Assembly (NCBI GenBank): GCA_934700375.1
Contig: CAKUXT010000124.1
Span: forward strand, 1-6,124
Direction: 5' to 3'
Length of the DNA stretch: 6,124 bases
Origin: an uncultured Bacilli bacterium
GTDB taxonomy: Bacteria > Bacillota_I > Bacilli_A > RFN20 > CAG-288
A program made the translations under genes and the position numbers. The notes below the pieces were generated by a model. That model ran no database searches and was not told where the DNA came from. It saw only the letters and a program-made list of their open reading frames with translations. Positions 5,571 to 6,124 of this stretch are shown here, piece after piece (positions within the stretch are counted from its first letter, which is position 1; each line of letters starts with the position of its first letter).

Positions 5571-6124
5571 TTAGCGGTTATGCTCTAGCCTATGCTTCAG
5601 GGCATCAATGATATCTTTGGACGTCAGAACGCTTGTCGCCCCATCTTTGATCAGGTCATTTGTAAGATCATCCCCTGTCGTATTGCAAGGAAGAGCAAGA
5701 ATTTCGTTGTTGAGTTCAATGGACTGACGGACAGTCGACATCGATCCAGAGAACCTTTTACCGCCTCCGACAAAGGTGATATCAGCAAGAGCAGCCAATA
5801 GACGATTGCGGAAGACAAAGTTATTCGGAGCCGCTTTTGTCGTATTCGGATATTCGGACATGATCAATCCTTTTCCGCTTTTGCAGTACTCGTAAATTCC
5901 GGCGTCATCTTTCGGATAAGGATTGTCGATTCCAGATCCGATCACTGAAATAACAGGAGCACCAACATCCATCGCTGCCTTCATGCCAGCCTGATCGATT
6001 CCTTTGGCCATACCGGAAACGATGATGAGTTTATTATCAAACGCCTCTTCGCTCTCTTTGACAAAATCGTAGACGGTATTGTTCTGATACAGCGTCGGAT
6101 TCCTGGTTCCGATGACTGTAAGAC
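5571..6124 (-). CDS. dprA: DNA-processing protein DprA (Smf), 5' end outside window
   Basis: Binds incoming single-stranded DNA in natural transformation and loads RecA. Some 183 codons are visible, reading LTVIGTRNPT from 6122 to the TAA at 5571; the true start lies beyond the right edge, and the ATG at 6011 is internal. The Rossmann-like core of the family is recognisable: IGTRNP, IVSGMAKGID, VIGSGIDNPYP, GLIMSEYP, NNFVFRNRLLAALAD, SGSMSTVRQSIELN and LIKDGAT. It departs from the usual pattern in two places: the His of GIDxxAH is Met (codon 5984-5982), and the usual RSGSLITA reads RFSGSMSTV. There is no C-terminal winged-helix domain; the protein ends about 22 residues after DGAT. The neighbouring topA is the classical partner of dprA in Bacillota, supporting the call. 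Whether this organism is competent cannot be judged from here. Confidence 0.9.
   Translation of the reverse strand, partial: LTVIGTRNPTLYQNNTVYDFVKESEEAFDNKLIIVSGMAKGIDQAGMKAAMDVGAPVISVIGSGIDNPYPKDDAGIYEYCKSGKGLIMSEYPNTTKAAPNNFVFRNRLLAALADITFVGGGKRFSGSMSTVRQSIELNNEILALPCNTTGDDLTNDLIKDGATSVLTSKDIIDALKHRLEHNR

Noticed and set aside
1..6124. tRNA, rRNA, CRISPR array, riboswitch or insertion sequence
   Set aside because: Intergenic gaps are only about 63-87 bp and contain just a promoter, hairpins and ribosome binding sites; no direct-repeat array or terminal inverted repeats were seen.

Overview
The window reads as a core chromosomal segment of a low-to-moderate G+C Gram-positive bacterium (Bacillota, tentatively Erysipelotrichia or a close relative). 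The support is the dprA-topA-xerC neighbourhood, a CdaA-type diadenylate cyclase, AGGAGG-like ribosome binding sites, and TGA used as a normal stop (hlyIII-like and xer genes end in TGA), which argues against Mollicutes with a reassigned TGA. The lineage is inferred from gene content and style, not from a database comparison.

All six genes lie on the minus strand, so the window reads right to left. At the right edge is the 3' part of dprA (DNA-processing protein, 5571-6124, 5' end outside). An 87-bp gap holds a small hairpin and a good sigma-A-type promoter for topA. topA (3306-5483) encodes a complete DNA topoisomerase I with three C-terminal zinc fingers. A strong intrinsic terminator (3257-3295) follows it. 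Next comes a tight cluster: a hemolysin III/PAQR-like membrane protein with a long lysine-rich N-terminal extension (2286-3242), a XerC/D tyrosine recombinase (1345-2289) and a HAD-superfamily hydrolase (650-1348), each overlapping the next by ATGA. After 77 bp, cdaA begins at 572 and runs off the left edge after 190 codons.

Functionally, DprA, TopA and Xer form the usual DNA-processing block: ssDNA loading of RecA, relaxation of negative supercoils, and chromosome dimer resolution. CdaA makes c-di-AMP, which controls potassium and osmotic balance and the cell wall. The HlyIII-like protein and the HAD enzyme have no firm function.

I saw no mobile element, CRISPR array, RNA gene or obvious novel system. 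There is no gene-free stretch over 300 bp. The points most worth a second look are the terminator that leaves only 14 nt before the hlyIII-like gene, the charged extension of that protein, the Asp-to-Asn change in the HAD catalytic motif, and sequence departures in DprA and CdaA.
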